The notes under the pieces: model-generated
The model's database searches: none
The model's input: the letters and a program-made list of their open reading frames with translations, nothing else
What the model was told of the DNA's origin: nothing
Shown here: piece by piece, positions 11,091-19,598 of the stretch
Layout: the number at the start of each line of letters is the position of its first letter
Numbering within the stretch: position 1 is the first letter of the stretch
Program-made: the position numbers and the translations under genes
Assembly: GCF_004114535.1 (NCBI RefSeq)
Contig: NZ_LBJC01000005.1
Span: forward strand, 62,001-126,000
From: Bradyrhizobium nanningense
GTDB lineage: Bacteria; Pseudomonadota; Alphaproteobacteria; Rhizobiales; Xanthobacteraceae
Direction of reading: 5' to 3'
Length of the DNA stretch: 64,000 bases

Positions 11091-12125
11091 ATGTCCCAAG
11101 ATCAACGTAGCGCCAAACGCATCGTTCTCGCCGCGCGTCCCGTCGGCGAGCCCAAGCCGTCGGATTTCCGCTTGGAGGAATTCGCGGTGCCGACGCCGGG
11201 CGCGGGCGAAGTTCTGCTGCGCACGATCTGGCTGTCGCTCGATCCCTATATGCGCGGCCGCATGAGCGATGGTCCGTCTTATGCCGCACCGGTGCCAGTC
11301 GGCGGCGTGATGGAAGGCGAGGCGGTCAGCGAGGTCGCGGCGTCCAACAATCCTGATTTCGCGGTCGGCGACATCGTGCGCATTCGTTCCGGCTGGCAGA
11401 CGCATGCGATCTCGAACGGCAAAGGTCTGATCAAGGTGGACCCCAAGCTCGGGCCGATCTCGACGTCCATCGGGGTGCTCGGCATGCCCGGCATGACCGC
11501 CTATACTGGCCTGCTCGACATCGGCAAGCCGCAAGCAGGCGAGACCGTCGTCGTTGCCGGCGCCTCCGGCGCGGTCGGCTCAGCCGTCGGCCAAATTGCC
11601 AAGATCAAGGGCGCACGCGCGGTCGGCATCGCCGGCGGCAAGGACAAGTGCGACTACGTCGTCAAGGAGCTCGGCTTCGATGCCTGCATCGATCACCGCG
11701 ATCCTGATCTCGCGGCGAAGCTGAAGGACGCCTGCCCCAAAGGTATCGACGTCTATTTCGAGAATGTCGGCGGCGCCGTGTTCGAGGCGGTCTTCCCGTT
11801 GCTCAACCCGTTTGCCCGCGTACCGGTGTGCGGCCTGATCGCGCACTACAACGACACCGAGGCCAAGCCGCCCAAATGGGCCGCCAGCATGATGCGCGCG
11901 ACGCTGACCAAGCGGCTGACCTTCCGCGGCTTCATCGTCTCCGACTTCGCTGCGCGCCATGGCGATTTCCTGCGCGACATGTCCGGCTGGGTTCGCGACG
12001 GCAAGGTCAAGTACAAGGAGTTCGTCACCGAGGGCCTGGAGAGCGCGCCCGGCGCCTTCATGGGCCTCTTGAAGGGCGCCAATTTCGGCAAGCAGCTGGT
12101 TCGGGTCGGGCCGGACAAGGCTTAG
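11091..12125 (+). CDS. NADP-dependent oxidoreductase, medium-chain (leukotriene B4 12-hydroxydehydrogenase type)
   Basis: A 344-residue zinc-free medium-chain dehydrogenase/reductase like YncB/CurA and LTB4 dehydrogenases, which reduce alpha,beta-unsaturated carbonyl compounds with NADPH. Visible features are LSLDPYMRGRMS near residue 48, GMPGMTAYTGLLDIG near 132, the nucleotide loop VVAGASGAVGSAVGQIAKIKGA near 154 and FENVGG near 222. The start at 11091 (MSQDQRSAKRIVLAA) has GGAGGA 5 bases upstream. The longer frame from 10950 is only the repeat read through in phase. Confidence 0.92.
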   Translation: MSQDQRSAKRIVLAARPVGEPKPSDFRLEEFAVPTPGAGEVLLRTIWLSLDPYMRGRMSDGPSYAAPVPVGGVMEGEAVSEVAASNNPDFAVGDIVRIRSGWQTHAISNGKGLIKVDPKLGPISTSIGVLGMPGMTAYTGLLDIGKPQAGETVVVAGASGAVGSAVGQIAKIKGARAVGIAGGKDKCDYVVKELGFDACIDHRDPDLAAKLKDACPKGIDVYFENVGGAVFEAVFPLLNPFARVPVCGLIAHYNDTEAKPPKWAASMMRATLTKRLTFRGFIVSDFAARHGDFLRDMSGWVRDGKVKYKEFVTEGLESAPGAFMGLLKGANFGKQLVRVGPDKA

Positions 12126-12199
12126 CTGCAAGGCCTGACCTGTCGCGTCCCGCCTCCCGCGGTGGGGCGAACATGGTTAATAAAGAGTGACCGATTGGC

Positions 12200-12229
12200 C
12201 ACACCTGTTCCGCAAAAGCCGCAGGTGTG
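12200..12229. other. Hairpin after the oxidoreductase gene
   Basis: Inverted repeat CACACCTG / CAGGTGTG with a 14-base loop, between the oxidoreductase stop and the next small gene. There is no T-run. It could be a weak terminator or an operator for the small downstream gene. Confidence 0.3.
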
Positions 12230-12292
12230 ACCGCCGGTTCATTGACCCCACGACGAAGACGTTGAATCATCGCGCATATTTTGGGTGTTGCG

Positions 12293-12592
12293 ATGTTAGA
12301 GATCAGTGTTTTCTGCGTTATCCTGCTGGCTGCCGGCTATTGGACGACCATGTTCGTCATGGGCCGTCGCGACGACGTCATCCATGGCAAGTTCGTCCAT
12401 GTCGACGAGGAGGGCGATTTCACCCGTCCCGCGATGCCAGCGCCGCCGCCGCCGTTCCCGAAGCGCCCGGTCAAGGCCGCGCAATCTGCCAGGCAACCGC
12501 CTGACAATGATCTCGCGGCCAAGCCGGTGAACAGCGAGGCGCTGCAATCCCTGCTCGCCGCGATCCAGCAGGACCTCAAGAGCATCGCCTGA
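12293..12592 (+). CDS. Small single-pass membrane protein, unknown function
   Basis: A 99-residue protein with one N-terminal hydrophobic segment (about residues 4-20, ISVFCVILLAAGYW), then RRDD, which suggests a short N-out/C-in membrane anchor. A proline-rich linker (APPPPFPKRPVK) follows, then a C-terminal helix (SEALQSLLAAIQQDLKSIA). The ATG at 12293 is preferred to an upstream TTG at 12281. Codon use and the soluble tail look like a real gene. No family recognised. Confidence 0.65.
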   Translation: MLEISVFCVILLAAGYWTTMFVMGRRDDVIHGKFVHVDEEGDFTRPAMPAPPPPFPKRPVKAAQSARQPPDNDLAAKPVNSEALQSLLAAIQQDLKSIA

Positions 12593-12607
12593 ACTGATCG
12601 GCCTGCG

Positions 12608-13450
12608 CTAGTGCTCGCCGCCCATCTGGGCGAGGAGCTCCTCGATGTCGACATCGACCTGGCCTGCGGCCCTGACGTGGCGCACCTCGAAACTGTCGGG
12701 CCGGAACCAATACTCGACCAGGCCGACTTCCTTGATCGCGATCCTGTCCTGCCGCGCATCATTGATCACGAAGCCGGCCGACGGTGCCCAGACATGGCGG
12801 GTGTGACGCCAGGTGAAATCGCGGCGCTGGTGCACGTGGCCGCTGGTGATGAGCCGCAGGTCGATGCCCGCAAACATCTCGATCAGCCGTGCCCGCGCCG
12901 GCTGCGGCACGTAGCGGATCGAGGTCTCCGGCGTCTCGGGATCGTCGGGCCGGTTGAGAAATAGCGGCTTGTGCAGGAACAGCGCCACCGGCCTGCCGTT
13001 GGTGCGAGCGAGCTCGAAGCTCAGCCAGTCGAATTGCTCGGCCTCGAAGGCGAGCCCTGAATTCATCACCAGAGAATTGAGGCCGATGAAACGCCAGCCC
13101 GCGGCCTCGAATGCCCAATGATCTTCGCCGATGATGTCACAGAACTGGCGGCGGTGCGCTTCGCTGACCGGCGGCTTCGGCGCCGGCCCGATCGCGGTCG
13201 GATTATCGCCGATGTCGTGATTGCCGGGGATGTAGCGGCAGGCGACGGGCAGGGCATCGTGCAGGCCTTTAGCGAAAACCATATCGTCGCGGCCGGTCGG
13301 CCCGTCGAAAGAGACGTCGCCGGTGTTGACGACGAGATCGGGCCTGTCAGCGTCGATGTGCTCGCAAACGCGATGGAAGTTGGCGACGAGGCCAGGGAAG
13401 CGCCGGCCGAGATGGGTGTCGGAAATCTGGGTCAGGCGAAATTCGGACAT
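12608..13450 (-). CDS. Calcineurin-like metallophosphoesterase
   Basis: A 280-residue dinuclear metal phosphoesterase. The metal-binding set is complete: DTH near residue 11 (ISDTHLG), GD near 44 (NTGDVSFDG), GNHD near 77 (IPGNHDIGD) and GHVH near 208 (TSGHVHQRRD). It resembles the cyclic-nucleotide phosphodiesterase (CpdA/Icc) branch, but the substrate cannot be read from sequence. It has no signal peptide and is probably cytoplasmic. It converges with the small membrane protein gene, leaving only 15 bases between stops. Confidence 0.88.
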   Translation of the reverse strand: MSEFRLTQISDTHLGRRFPGLVANFHRVCEHIDADRPDLVVNTGDVSFDGPTGRDDMVFAKGLHDALPVACRYIPGNHDIGDNPTAIGPAPKPPVSEAHRRQFCDIIGEDHWAFEAAGWRFIGLNSLVMNSGLAFEAEQFDWLSFELARTNGRPVALFLHKPLFLNRPDDPETPETSIRYVPQPARARLIEMFAGIDLRLITSGHVHQRRDFTWRHTRHVWAPSAGFVINDARQDRIAIKEVGLVEYWFRPDSFEVRHVRAAGQVDVDIEELLAQMGGEH

Positions 13451-13519
13451 GCGATCAACTTACCCGTTGCCGCACGTCGGAACGATGACGGCGCCGGCAT
13501 GGATCGCAGCGAACAAAGT

Positions 13520-14134
13520 TTAAAGCACGCGGTAGCGGATCGTGTAGGCGTCCTGCGGCGCGATGGGACCTGCGAGCGGCGAGGCGATGCGGTCGGCGAG
13601 GTGCCAGGGGCCGAACTCGCCGGTGCGATGCGGTTCGGCGGGCAGGCGAAGACGGAACTCGAACGTGCCCTTGCCCGGCAGGTTCACGACGAGCATGCGG
13701 TCCACGGTGCGATGGTTGAGCGCGACCGCGCCGCGCAACAGCGCGCGGCCCTCGGCGAGGTCGCGCACGCCGTCAATCAGCGCCAGGATCTGGTTGCGGT
13801 CGGTGTGCAGCTCGATCTGGCTGTCGGTCATCGCCGTCAGCATCTCTCGGGGCATGCGGATCTCGAACTCGACGGCGGGCCTGGAGGGATTGAGACCGAG
13901 GTAGGCGAGGGCTGCATGGCGCATGTCGTAGGCAGCGAAGGCGAACAGGGTGACCGCGGCGAGCGCCGCAAGGCCATGCCGGACGATGTCGCGCCAGGTG
14001 CGGTAGCTCAGGCGGAAGTACACCGTCATGGCCAGCGCGACCGCGAGCGCCATCGCGATACCCGACAGTGCCGACATCAGGATACCGAGCTGGCCGTCGG
14101 CGGATTCGGTCCAGAGGCTGGACAGGGTGGTCAT
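13520..14134 (-). CDS. Membrane protein of unknown function
   Basis: A 204-residue protein with two N-terminal hydrophobic segments (about residues 18-39 and 54-74, the latter LAALAAVTLFAFAAYD), followed by an approximately 120-residue soluble domain rich in beta strands (LLRGAVALNHRTVDRMLVVNLP). The ATG at 14134 (MTTLSSLWTES) is chosen over an extension to 14221. Orientation and spacing suggest it may share a promoter region with the divergent MAPEG gene. I do not recognise the family. Confidence 0.65.
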   Translation of the reverse strand: MTTLSSLWTESADGQLGILMSALSGIAMALAVALAMTVYFRLSYRTWRDIVRHGLAALAAVTLFAFAAYDMRHAALAYLGLNPSRPAVEFEIRMPREMLTAMTDSQIELHTDRNQILALIDGVRDLAEGRALLRGAVALNHRTVDRMLVVNLPGKGTFEFRLRLPAEPHRTGEFGPWHLADRIASPLAGPIAPQDAYTIRYRVL

Positions 14135-14295
14135 GGCGCCATCTCGCCTTGGGCTTCCGACAGGGGCCGAAATCGCTTTAACTATCGGTGGTTGGTCGCA
14201 AGATCGGGAAGGCCGGTTCAACTCGTTGATTGTCAGGACGAGGAGTGGCGGCTAATGGACGGGTCCGGCGGTCTTCGCCGGATGGGAAAGTTCCG

Positions 14296-14718
14296 ATGTC
14301 GGTTCAAATGGTCTTGCTGCCGGTCTTCGTCCAGATCGGGCTCACCTTCGCTCTGCTGATCGGCATGGTTTTCGCGCGCCGCAAGACGCTGGTCTCGGGC
14401 GAGACCAAGATCCGCGACATTGCGCTGGGCGAGCCGAACTGGCCGAAGGGCGCGACACAAATCGCCAATTGCTACCGCAACCAGTTCGAGCTGCCGGTGC
14501 TGTTCTACGTCCTGATCGCGCTGGCATTGCCCTTGCGCCGCGCCGATCTTTTCATCGTGCTGATGTCCTGGGTGTTCGTGGTGACGCGCTTTGCCCATGC
14601 CGGGGTGTTCGTCTCCTCGAACGATCTCGGCCGGCGCTCCACGGTCTGGCTCGCCGGCGTGCTGGTGCTGCTGGCGATGTGGATCTACTTCGCCCTGAAG
14701 CTCTTGTTGCTGATCTAG
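14296..14718 (+). CDS. MAPEG family membrane protein
   Basis: A 140-residue protein with four hydrophobic segments, as in the MAPEG group (membrane-associated proteins in eicosanoid and glutathione metabolism). NCYRNQFELPVLFYVLIAL (about 60-78) is the family's conserved RNxxE-type region, and TRFAHAGVFV follows near 100. Bacterial members are poorly characterised, and some have glutathione transferase activity. The ATG at 14296 (MSVQMVLLPVF) starts directly at the first membrane helix. The rRNA methyltransferase gene follows 35 bases later and could be cotranscribed. Confidence 0.85.
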   Translation: MSVQMVLLPVFVQIGLTFALLIGMVFARRKTLVSGETKIRDIALGEPNWPKGATQIANCYRNQFELPVLFYVLIALALPLRRADLFIVLMSWVFVVTRFAHAGVFVSSNDLGRRSTVWLAGVLVLLAMWIYFALKLLLLI

Positions 14719-14753
14719 GCGCTCGCCGCCGATGCTGATCTGAAAGATCGAGA

Positions 14754-16055
14754 ATGACCCCCGCTGCCCGGCTGTCCGCAGCCATCGAACTGATCGACAC
14801 CATCGAGAAGGACCGCGTGCCCGCGGCCAAGGCGCTGAAGGAGTGGGGCACCGCGCACCGCTTCGCCGGTTCCGGCGACCGCGCCGCCATCGCCGGCCTC
14901 GTCTGGGACGTGCTGCGCCGCTACGCCTCGAGCGCGTTCCTGATGGATTCCGATACCGCGCGTGCGCGGCTGATCGGCATGCTCCGGCTCGAGCGCGACA
15001 TGGACGCGGCGACGATGGGCGCCTTGTTCGACGGCAGCCGCTTCGCGCCGGCGCCGCTGACCGAGGCCGAAGAGGCCGCGCTCGCCTCGCGGTCCCTCGA
15101 GGGTGCGCCGGCCGCAATCGCCGGCGACTATCCCGAATGGCTGGATCCGCACCTTGCAAAAGTGTTCGGCGAGGACCGTGCGGCGGAAGCGGCCGCGATG
15201 GCGAGCCGGGCGCCGCTCGACCTGCGCGTCAACACGCTAAAATCCAATCGCGACAAGGTGCTGAAGGCGCTTTCTCATCTTCATGCGAAACCGACGCCTT
15301 GGTCCGCAACGGGCTTGCGCATCGAGCTTTCGGCCGATGCGCGCAACCCCGGCATCCAGGCGGAAGAGGATTTCATCAAGGGCGCCATTGAAGTGCAGGA
15401 TGAGGGATCGCAGCTTGCGGCCCAATTCACCGGCGCAAAACCCGGCGAGCAGGTGATCGACCTCTGCGCGGGCGCCGGCGGCAAGACGCTGGCGCTCGCG
15501 GCTCTGATGCAGGGCAAGGGCCGGCTGATCGCGACCGACCGCGACAAGCGCCAGCTGGCGCCGATCCACGAACGGCTGTCGCGCGCCGGCGTCCACAATG
15601 CCGATGTTCGCACCCCCAAGGGCGAGGCCGATCCGCTGGCCGACATCCGCGCCTCGGCCGATCTGGTCGTGATCGACGCGCCCTGCACGGGAACTGGAAC
15701 CTGGCGCCGCAACCCCGACGCGAAATGGCGCATGCGCCCCGGCGCGCTCGAGATTCGCCTGCGCGACCAGATCGAGGCGCTCGCGCGTGCGGTTCCGCTG
15801 GTGAAGCCGGGCGGCCGCATCGCCTACATCACCTGCTCGGTGCTGTCGGAAGAGAACGGTGAGCAGGTGAGGGCCTTCGTCGCGCGCCATGGCGAGTTTG
15901 CGATCGTGCCGCCCGAGCAGACCGCCAGCGTGCTCTGGGACAAGGCGGAGGCATTTGCGGAGGCCGCGCTGCGATCGGACGAAGGCTGGCTGATGACGCC
16001 GCGGCGGACCGGAACGGACGGGTTTTTCGTCTCAGTTCTGAAAAAGGTCTCGTAG
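14754..16055 (+). CDS. RsmB/NOP family RNA m5C methyltransferase
   Basis: A 433-residue S-adenosylmethionine-dependent cytosine-C5 RNA methyltransferase. The N-terminal 150 residues are helical, in the place where RsmB has a NusB-like domain. The catalytic half has VIDLCAGAGGKTLALAAL (about 236), the PC motif VIDAPCTGTGTWRRNPD (about 306) and the TC motif YITCSVLSEENGEQV (about 361), giving the two catalytic cysteines. It probably modifies 16S rRNA near C967, though it could be a related site. It lies between guaB and guaA. Its TAG stop is the first bases of a palindromic repeat. Confidence 0.92.
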   Translation: MTPAARLSAAIELIDTIEKDRVPAAKALKEWGTAHRFAGSGDRAAIAGLVWDVLRRYASSAFLMDSDTARARLIGMLRLERDMDAATMGALFDGSRFAPAPLTEAEEAALASRSLEGAPAAIAGDYPEWLDPHLAKVFGEDRAAEAAAMASRAPLDLRVNTLKSNRDKVLKALSHLHAKPTPWSATGLRIELSADARNPGIQAEEDFIKGAIEVQDEGSQLAAQFTGAKPGEQVIDLCAGAGGKTLALAALMQGKGRLIATDRDKRQLAPIHERLSRAGVHNADVRTPKGEADPLADIRASADLVVIDAPCTGTGTWRRNPDAKWRMRPGALEIRLRDQIEALARAVPLVKPGGRIAYITCSVLSEENGEQVRAFVARHGEFAIVPPEQTASVLWDKAEAFAEAALRSDEGWLMTPRRTGTDGFFVSVLKKVS

Positions 16056-16138
16056 GGTGGGCAAAGGCGCAAAGCGCCGTGCCCACGATTTTGCCCGTTG
16101 TTGAAATGCGTGGGCACGCTTCGCTTTGCCCATCCTAT
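16052..16138. repeat. Palindromic intergenic repeat, family E
   Basis: An 87-base element: GTAGGGTGGGCAAAGGCGCAA at the left and CTTCGCTTTGCCCATCCTA at the right form inverted ends, and GTGCCCACG / CGTGGGCAC is inverted inside. The element overlaps the stop codon of the upstream methyltransferase. One copy in the window. Confidence 0.75.
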
Positions 16139-16182
16139 GAGACCGCCCTTGACGCGACGGCCCGTTCCAGCCCCCCAAAAAC

Positions 16183-16221
16183 AAAAGCCCCGCGAACCGG
16201 ATCCCGGTCGCGGGGCCTTTT
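16183..16221 (-). terminator. Rho-independent terminator of the cold-shock gene
   Basis: A strong GC hairpin (GCCCCGCGA / TCGCGGGGC) with A-rich sequence on one side and T-rich on the other. Read on the minus strand it follows the cold-shock stop by about 50 bases and ends in TTTTGTTTTTG. The flanks are nearly symmetric, so it may work in both directions. Confidence 0.8.
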
Positions 16222-16270
16222 AACTCTGACGTTCTGCCGGTTCGTCCGCGGTCAGAACGTTGCGCGGGCG

Positions 16271-16480
16271 TTAGCCGACGCGGAGATTGTCAGCCGACGA
16301 CTTGCCGCTGCGGCGGTCGGCGACGATGTCGAACGAGACCTTCTGACCCTCGTTGAGGGAGGAGAGGCCAGCGCGCTCGACGGCGCTGATGTGCACGAAC
16401 ACGTCCTTCTGGCCGTCGTCCGGCTGGATGAAACCATAACCCTTTTGGGTGTTGAACCACTTCACGGTGCCCATAGCCAT
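16271..16480 (-). CDS. Cold-shock protein (CspA family)
   Basis: A 69-residue single cold-shock domain, a small RNA/DNA-binding beta-barrel that acts as an RNA chaperone. RNP1 (KGYGFI) and RNP2 (VFVHIS) are both intact. The normal family start ([10 protein letters not shown]) follows AAAGGA about 7 bases upstream. The 265 bases between this gene and its upstream neighbour contain no other gene and may include a long structured leader, as is usual for csp genes. A clear hairpin terminator follows. Confidence 0.96.
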   Translation of the reverse strand: MAMGTVKWFNTQKGYGFIQPDDGQKDVFVHISAVERAGLSSLNEGQKVSFDIVADRRSGKSSADNLRVG

Positions 16481-16745
16481 GGGAATTTCCTTTAGTTAGT
16501 TAGAGAGAGTACGCACGTGGACCGGTACGCAGCATTGCGCCCATAGCCCTGTTCAGTCGATGTTTGGAGAAGTCATCTGAAGCGTGCGCGCCCGTCAGCA
16601 ACGAGGCGAAGCGGCCCAGTCGTTCGGCCAAGTATCGATGATCACAATATAGCGAGAATTTGGGGCCAGTTCAAGGCACCACCCGTGGCCCGGGACGTGG
16701 CACGAGTTTTCTATTTTGCGGTGCAAAGTAACCGTCCAGGCGATG

Positions 16746-17078
16746 TCAGTCCACGATGAAGAGCGTCGCCCCGGTTGCGGTCGAGGACCGGTGCGCGGCA
16801 TCGCCGAAATCCGAGACCTGGTAGCTCATCCCCGCCGTCAGCTTGAATCTGCGCCCGTCGCGCAACTCAGAGTCGAGCTCGCCCTTGAGGACATAGAGCA
16901 CGTGGCCGCGATCGCACCAATGGTCGGCCAAATAGCCCGGCGAATATTCCACCATCCGCACCCGGAGATCGCCGATATTCAGCGTGCGCCACTTGGCCTC
17001 GCCGGTCTCACCAGGATGCGTCGTCGCCTCGACCTTGCTCCAGTCGGTGATGGTGAAGGGGGAGGCGGGGAGCTTCAT
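16746..17078 (-). CDS. DHCW-motif cupin fold protein
   Basis: A 110-residue cupin. The defining segment LADHWCDRGHVLYVLKGEL (about residues 50-68) contains the DHWC variant of the DHCW motif and the cupin first-box histidines. A short second box follows near 80-95. Function in this small family is unknown; it is probably a metal-binding enzyme or sensor. The protein is complete and probably cytoplasmic. It is isolated, with palindromic repeats upstream of it. Confidence 0.85.
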   Translation of the reverse strand: MKLPASPFTITDWSKVEATTHPGETGEAKWRTLNIGDLRVRMVEYSPGYLADHWCDRGHVLYVLKGELDSELRDGRRFKLTAGMSYQVSDFGDAAHRSSTATGATLFIVD

Positions 17079-17137
17079 GGCGGGGGGTCCTGTCTCGAGA
17101 GCCGGCAGTGCTGTTGTTAGCGCAGCCGCGTGCCGCC

Positions 17138-17222
17138 GTCATTGCAAGGAGCACTTGCGACGAAGCAATCCAGAGCATGTCCGGGGCGGCAGCCTGGATT
17201 GCTTCGCTGCGCTCGCAATGAC
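17138..17222. repeat. Dispersed palindromic repeat, family B, copy 2
   Basis: The second copy of the element at 10988-11072. The ends (GTCATTGC-AGGAGC and GCTCGCAATGAC) and the internal arm CGACGAAGCAATCCAGA are shared; about 20 central bases differ. Confidence 0.85.
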
Positions 17223-17255
17223 GCTTGTGGAAGCAGCGCGCTCCCTATCGAACCG

Positions 17256-17337
17256 TCACCCTGAGGTGGCCGCTTCTTCAGCGGCCCTCGAAGGGCGCCG
17301 GCCCGGCTGCGTCCGGGCCGTGCATCCTTCGAGGCTC
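17256..17337. repeat. Palindromic intergenic repeat, family C, overlapping a gene end
   Basis: TCACCCTGAGGTGGCCGC...CTTCGAGGCTC with internal hairpins (GGCCGCTTCTTCAGCGGCC and GGCCCGGCTGCGTCCGGGCC). It overlaps the last 20 or so codons of the SnoaL-like gene on the opposite strand. One copy in the window. Confidence 0.65.
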
Positions 17338-17733
17338 CTGCAAATGGTTCGCCGAGCCCTGCACAATCAGCCCCTTTTCGTTCACCCGCAGATATTCGCA
17401 GATCTTCCTAGCCCGCTCGTTGGCGTAGAACACCACCACGCTATCCGGGCTGACGAACAGATCGATCAGCGTGAAATGCAGCTCTGGCAACAACCCGAGC
17501 GCTTTGCCCCAATAGGCGCGTAAAGCGTCCTTGCCGCGCACGGTGCCGCTGGCATCGAACCCGAGCATCGGAATGCGGTCCGAAGTCATGACAGCCGCCT
17601 CGTCGTAGAGCGTGAGCACGCGTTCGAGATCGCGCGCATTCCAGGCCTCGACCCAGGCCCGGCCGAGCGCGGCGAGCGTAGATGGCTGATGATGCGAAGA
17701 CATGGCAGGCGAAGACATGGCAGGCGAAGACAT
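17278..17733 (-). CDS. SnoaL-like / NTF2-like nuclear transport factor family protein
   Basis: A 151-residue cone-shaped NTF2-like fold (WVEAWNARDLERVLTLYDEAAVM near 25; a following GxxALRAYWGKAL near 70). Such proteins are small enzymes or ligand carriers, and no function can be assigned. The start at 17733 has AGGGAG 7 bases upstream. The N-terminus carries a tandem 15-base repeat encoding MSSPA twice, so shorter starts at 17718 and 17703 are possible. The last 20 or so residues (MHGPDAAGPAPFEGR) come from a palindromic repeat that seems to have replaced the native C-terminus. Confidence 0.75.
   Translation of the reverse strand: MSSPAMSSPAMSSHHQPSTLAALGRAWVEAWNARDLERVLTLYDEAAVMTSDRIPMLGFDASGTVRGKDALRAYWGKALGLLPELHFTLIDLFVSPDSVVVFYANERARKICEYLRVNEKGLIVQGSANHLQEPRRMHGPDAAGPAPFEGR
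17701..17730. repeat. Tandem 15-base repeat in a gene start
   Basis: Two exact copies of CATGGCAGGCGAAGA plus partial units on both sides. On the minus strand each unit supplies an ATG, so slippage here would add or remove start codons of the SnoaL-like gene without shifting the frame. Confidence 0.85.
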
Positions 17734-17875
17734 GGCGTTCTCCCTGATCGTTTGAGAGTGGGGCATAATAGGTCAATAATACTTACCTATATCGGTTTGT
17801 CCATGCCCAAAGAAGCATGTGGGCGCTCCAGCCTGCGCGGTTGCGGGCAGGGCCGCGCCAGCGTATTTGCTGGCC

Positions 17876-19474
17876 ATGACAGCAGCACAGAACGACCGCT
17901 CCGCGTCGACGCCCTCCGTGGCCTCGGCGCATGACAAGATTCTCATCGTCGACTTCGGCAGCCAGGTGACGCAGCTGATCGCGCGCCGCGTGCGCGAGGA
18001 CGGCGTCTATTGCGAGATCGTCCCGTTCAACAAGGCAGAAAGCGCCTTCAAGGAGATGAAGCCGAAGGCGGTGATCCTCTCCGGCGGCCCTGAATCGGTG
18101 CACGAGGCCGGCTCGCCCCGCGCCCCGCAATTGATCTTCGATTCCGGCGTGCCGGTGATGGGCATCTGCTACGGCCAGATGACCATGGCCGCGCAGCTCG
18201 GCGGCGAGGTCGAGGGTGGCCATCACCGCGAGTTTGGCCGCGCCGATGTCGAGGTCAAGGCTGAGAGCCAGCTGTTCGCGGAGGTCTGGTCGTCAGGCAG
18301 CAAGAACCAGGTCTGGATGAGCCACGGTGACCGCATCACCAAGATGCCGCCGGGCTTTTCCGTCGCTGGCACCTCGCCGAATGCGCCGTTCGCGATCATC
18401 CAGGACGAGAAGCGCAAATATTACGGCCTGATGTTCCACCCCGAAGTGGTGCACACGCCCGACGGCGCGAAACTCATCCGCAACTTCGTCCGCAAGATCG
18501 CCGGCCTTTCCGGCGACTGGACCATGCGCGCCTTCCGCGAGGAGGAGATCGCAAAGATCCGCCAGCAAGTCGGCAAGGGCAAGGTGATCTGCGGCCTTTC
18601 CGGCGGCGTCGATTCCGCGGTCGCGGCCGTGTTGATCCACGAGGCGATCGGTGACCAGCTCACCTGCGTCTTCGTCGATCACGGCCTGCTGCGCCTCGAC
18701 GAAGCCAAGACGGTGGTCGACCTGTTTCGCCACCACTACAACATCCCGCTGGTGCACGTGGATGCCTCCAAGCAATTTCTCGGCGAGCTCGAAGGCGTCA
18801 CCGACCCCGAAACCAAGCGCAAGACCATCGGCCGCCTCTTCATCGAGGTGTTCGAGGCTGAGGCCAAGAAGATCGGCGGCGCCGATTTCCTGGCGCAAGG
18901 CACGCTCTACCCGGATGTGATCGAGAGCGTCTCCTTCACCGGCGGACCTTCAGTCACCATCAAGTCGCACCACAATGTCGGCGGACTCCCTGCGCGCATG
19001 AACATGAAGCTCGTCGAGCCCTTGCGCGAGCTGTTCAAGGACGAGGTCCGCAAGCTCGGCCGCGAGCTCGGCCTCCCCGAAATCTTCGTCGGCCGCCACC
19101 CGTTCCCGGGTCCCGGCCTTGCCATCCGCTGCCCCGGCGACATCACCAGGGACAAGCTCGACATCCTGCGCAAAGCGGACGCCGTCTACATCGACCAGAT
19201 CCGCAGGCACGGCCTCTACGACGAGATCTGGCAGGCCTTTGCGGTGCTGCTCCCGGTGAAGACGGTCGGCGTCATGGGCGACGGCCGCACGTATGATTAT
19301 GTCGTGGGCCTCCGCGCCGTCACCTCGACCGACGGCATGACCGCGGACTTCTACCAGTTCGACATGAAGTTCCTGGGTGAGACCGCGACGCGCATCATCA
19401 ACGAGGTGAAGGGCGTGAACCGGGTGGTGTACGATGTGACGAGCAAGCCGCCCGGGACGATCGAGTGGGAGTGA
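17876..19474 (+). CDS. guaA: GMP synthase (glutamine-hydrolysing)
   Basis: A 532-residue bifunctional enzyme that aminates XMP to GMP using glutamine and ATP. The class I amidotransferase domain comes first (SGGPESVHE near 67, GICYGQM with nucleophile Cys98, FHPEVVHT near 184). The ATP pyrophosphatase loop [14 protein letters not shown] starts near 240, and the C-terminal dimerisation domain carries [10 protein letters not shown] and ends GTIEWE. The ATG at 17876 ([11 protein letters not shown]) is taken as the start; the extension to 17819 lacks similarity. It works directly after guaB in the pathway. Confidence 0.97.
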   Translation: MTAAQNDRSASTPSVASAHDKILIVDFGSQVTQLIARRVREDGVYCEIVPFNKAESAFKEMKPKAVILSGGPESVHEAGSPRAPQLIFDSGVPVMGICYGQMTMAAQLGGEVEGGHHREFGRADVEVKAESQLFAEVWSSGSKNQVWMSHGDRITKMPPGFSVAGTSPNAPFAIIQDEKRKYYGLMFHPEVVHTPDGAKLIRNFVRKIAGLSGDWTMRAFREEEIAKIRQQVGKGKVICGLSGGVDSAVAAVLIHEAIGDQLTCVFVDHGLLRLDEAKTVVDLFRHHYNIPLVHVDASKQFLGELEGVTDPETKRKTIGRLFIEVFEAEAKKIGGADFLAQGTLYPDVIESVSFTGGPSVTIKSHHNVGGLPARMNMKLVEPLRELFKDEVRKLGRELGLPEIFVGRHPFPGPGLAIRCPGDITRDKLDILRKADAVYIDQIRRHGLYDEIWQAFAVLLPVKTVGVMGDGRTYDYVVGLRAVTSTDGMTADFYQFDMKFLGETATRIINEVKGVNRVVYDVTSKPPGTIEWE

Positions 19475-19598
19475 CGGATACAAACGGCGGCAATAGCGCA
19501 GTTTCGACGACTGTTTAGTACACTTTATTCGGCATCCAGGTGGGACGCTAAAGCATGTCGTGCTCAAAAAACCGCTGCATACTTTTGTGCAGGATGCG

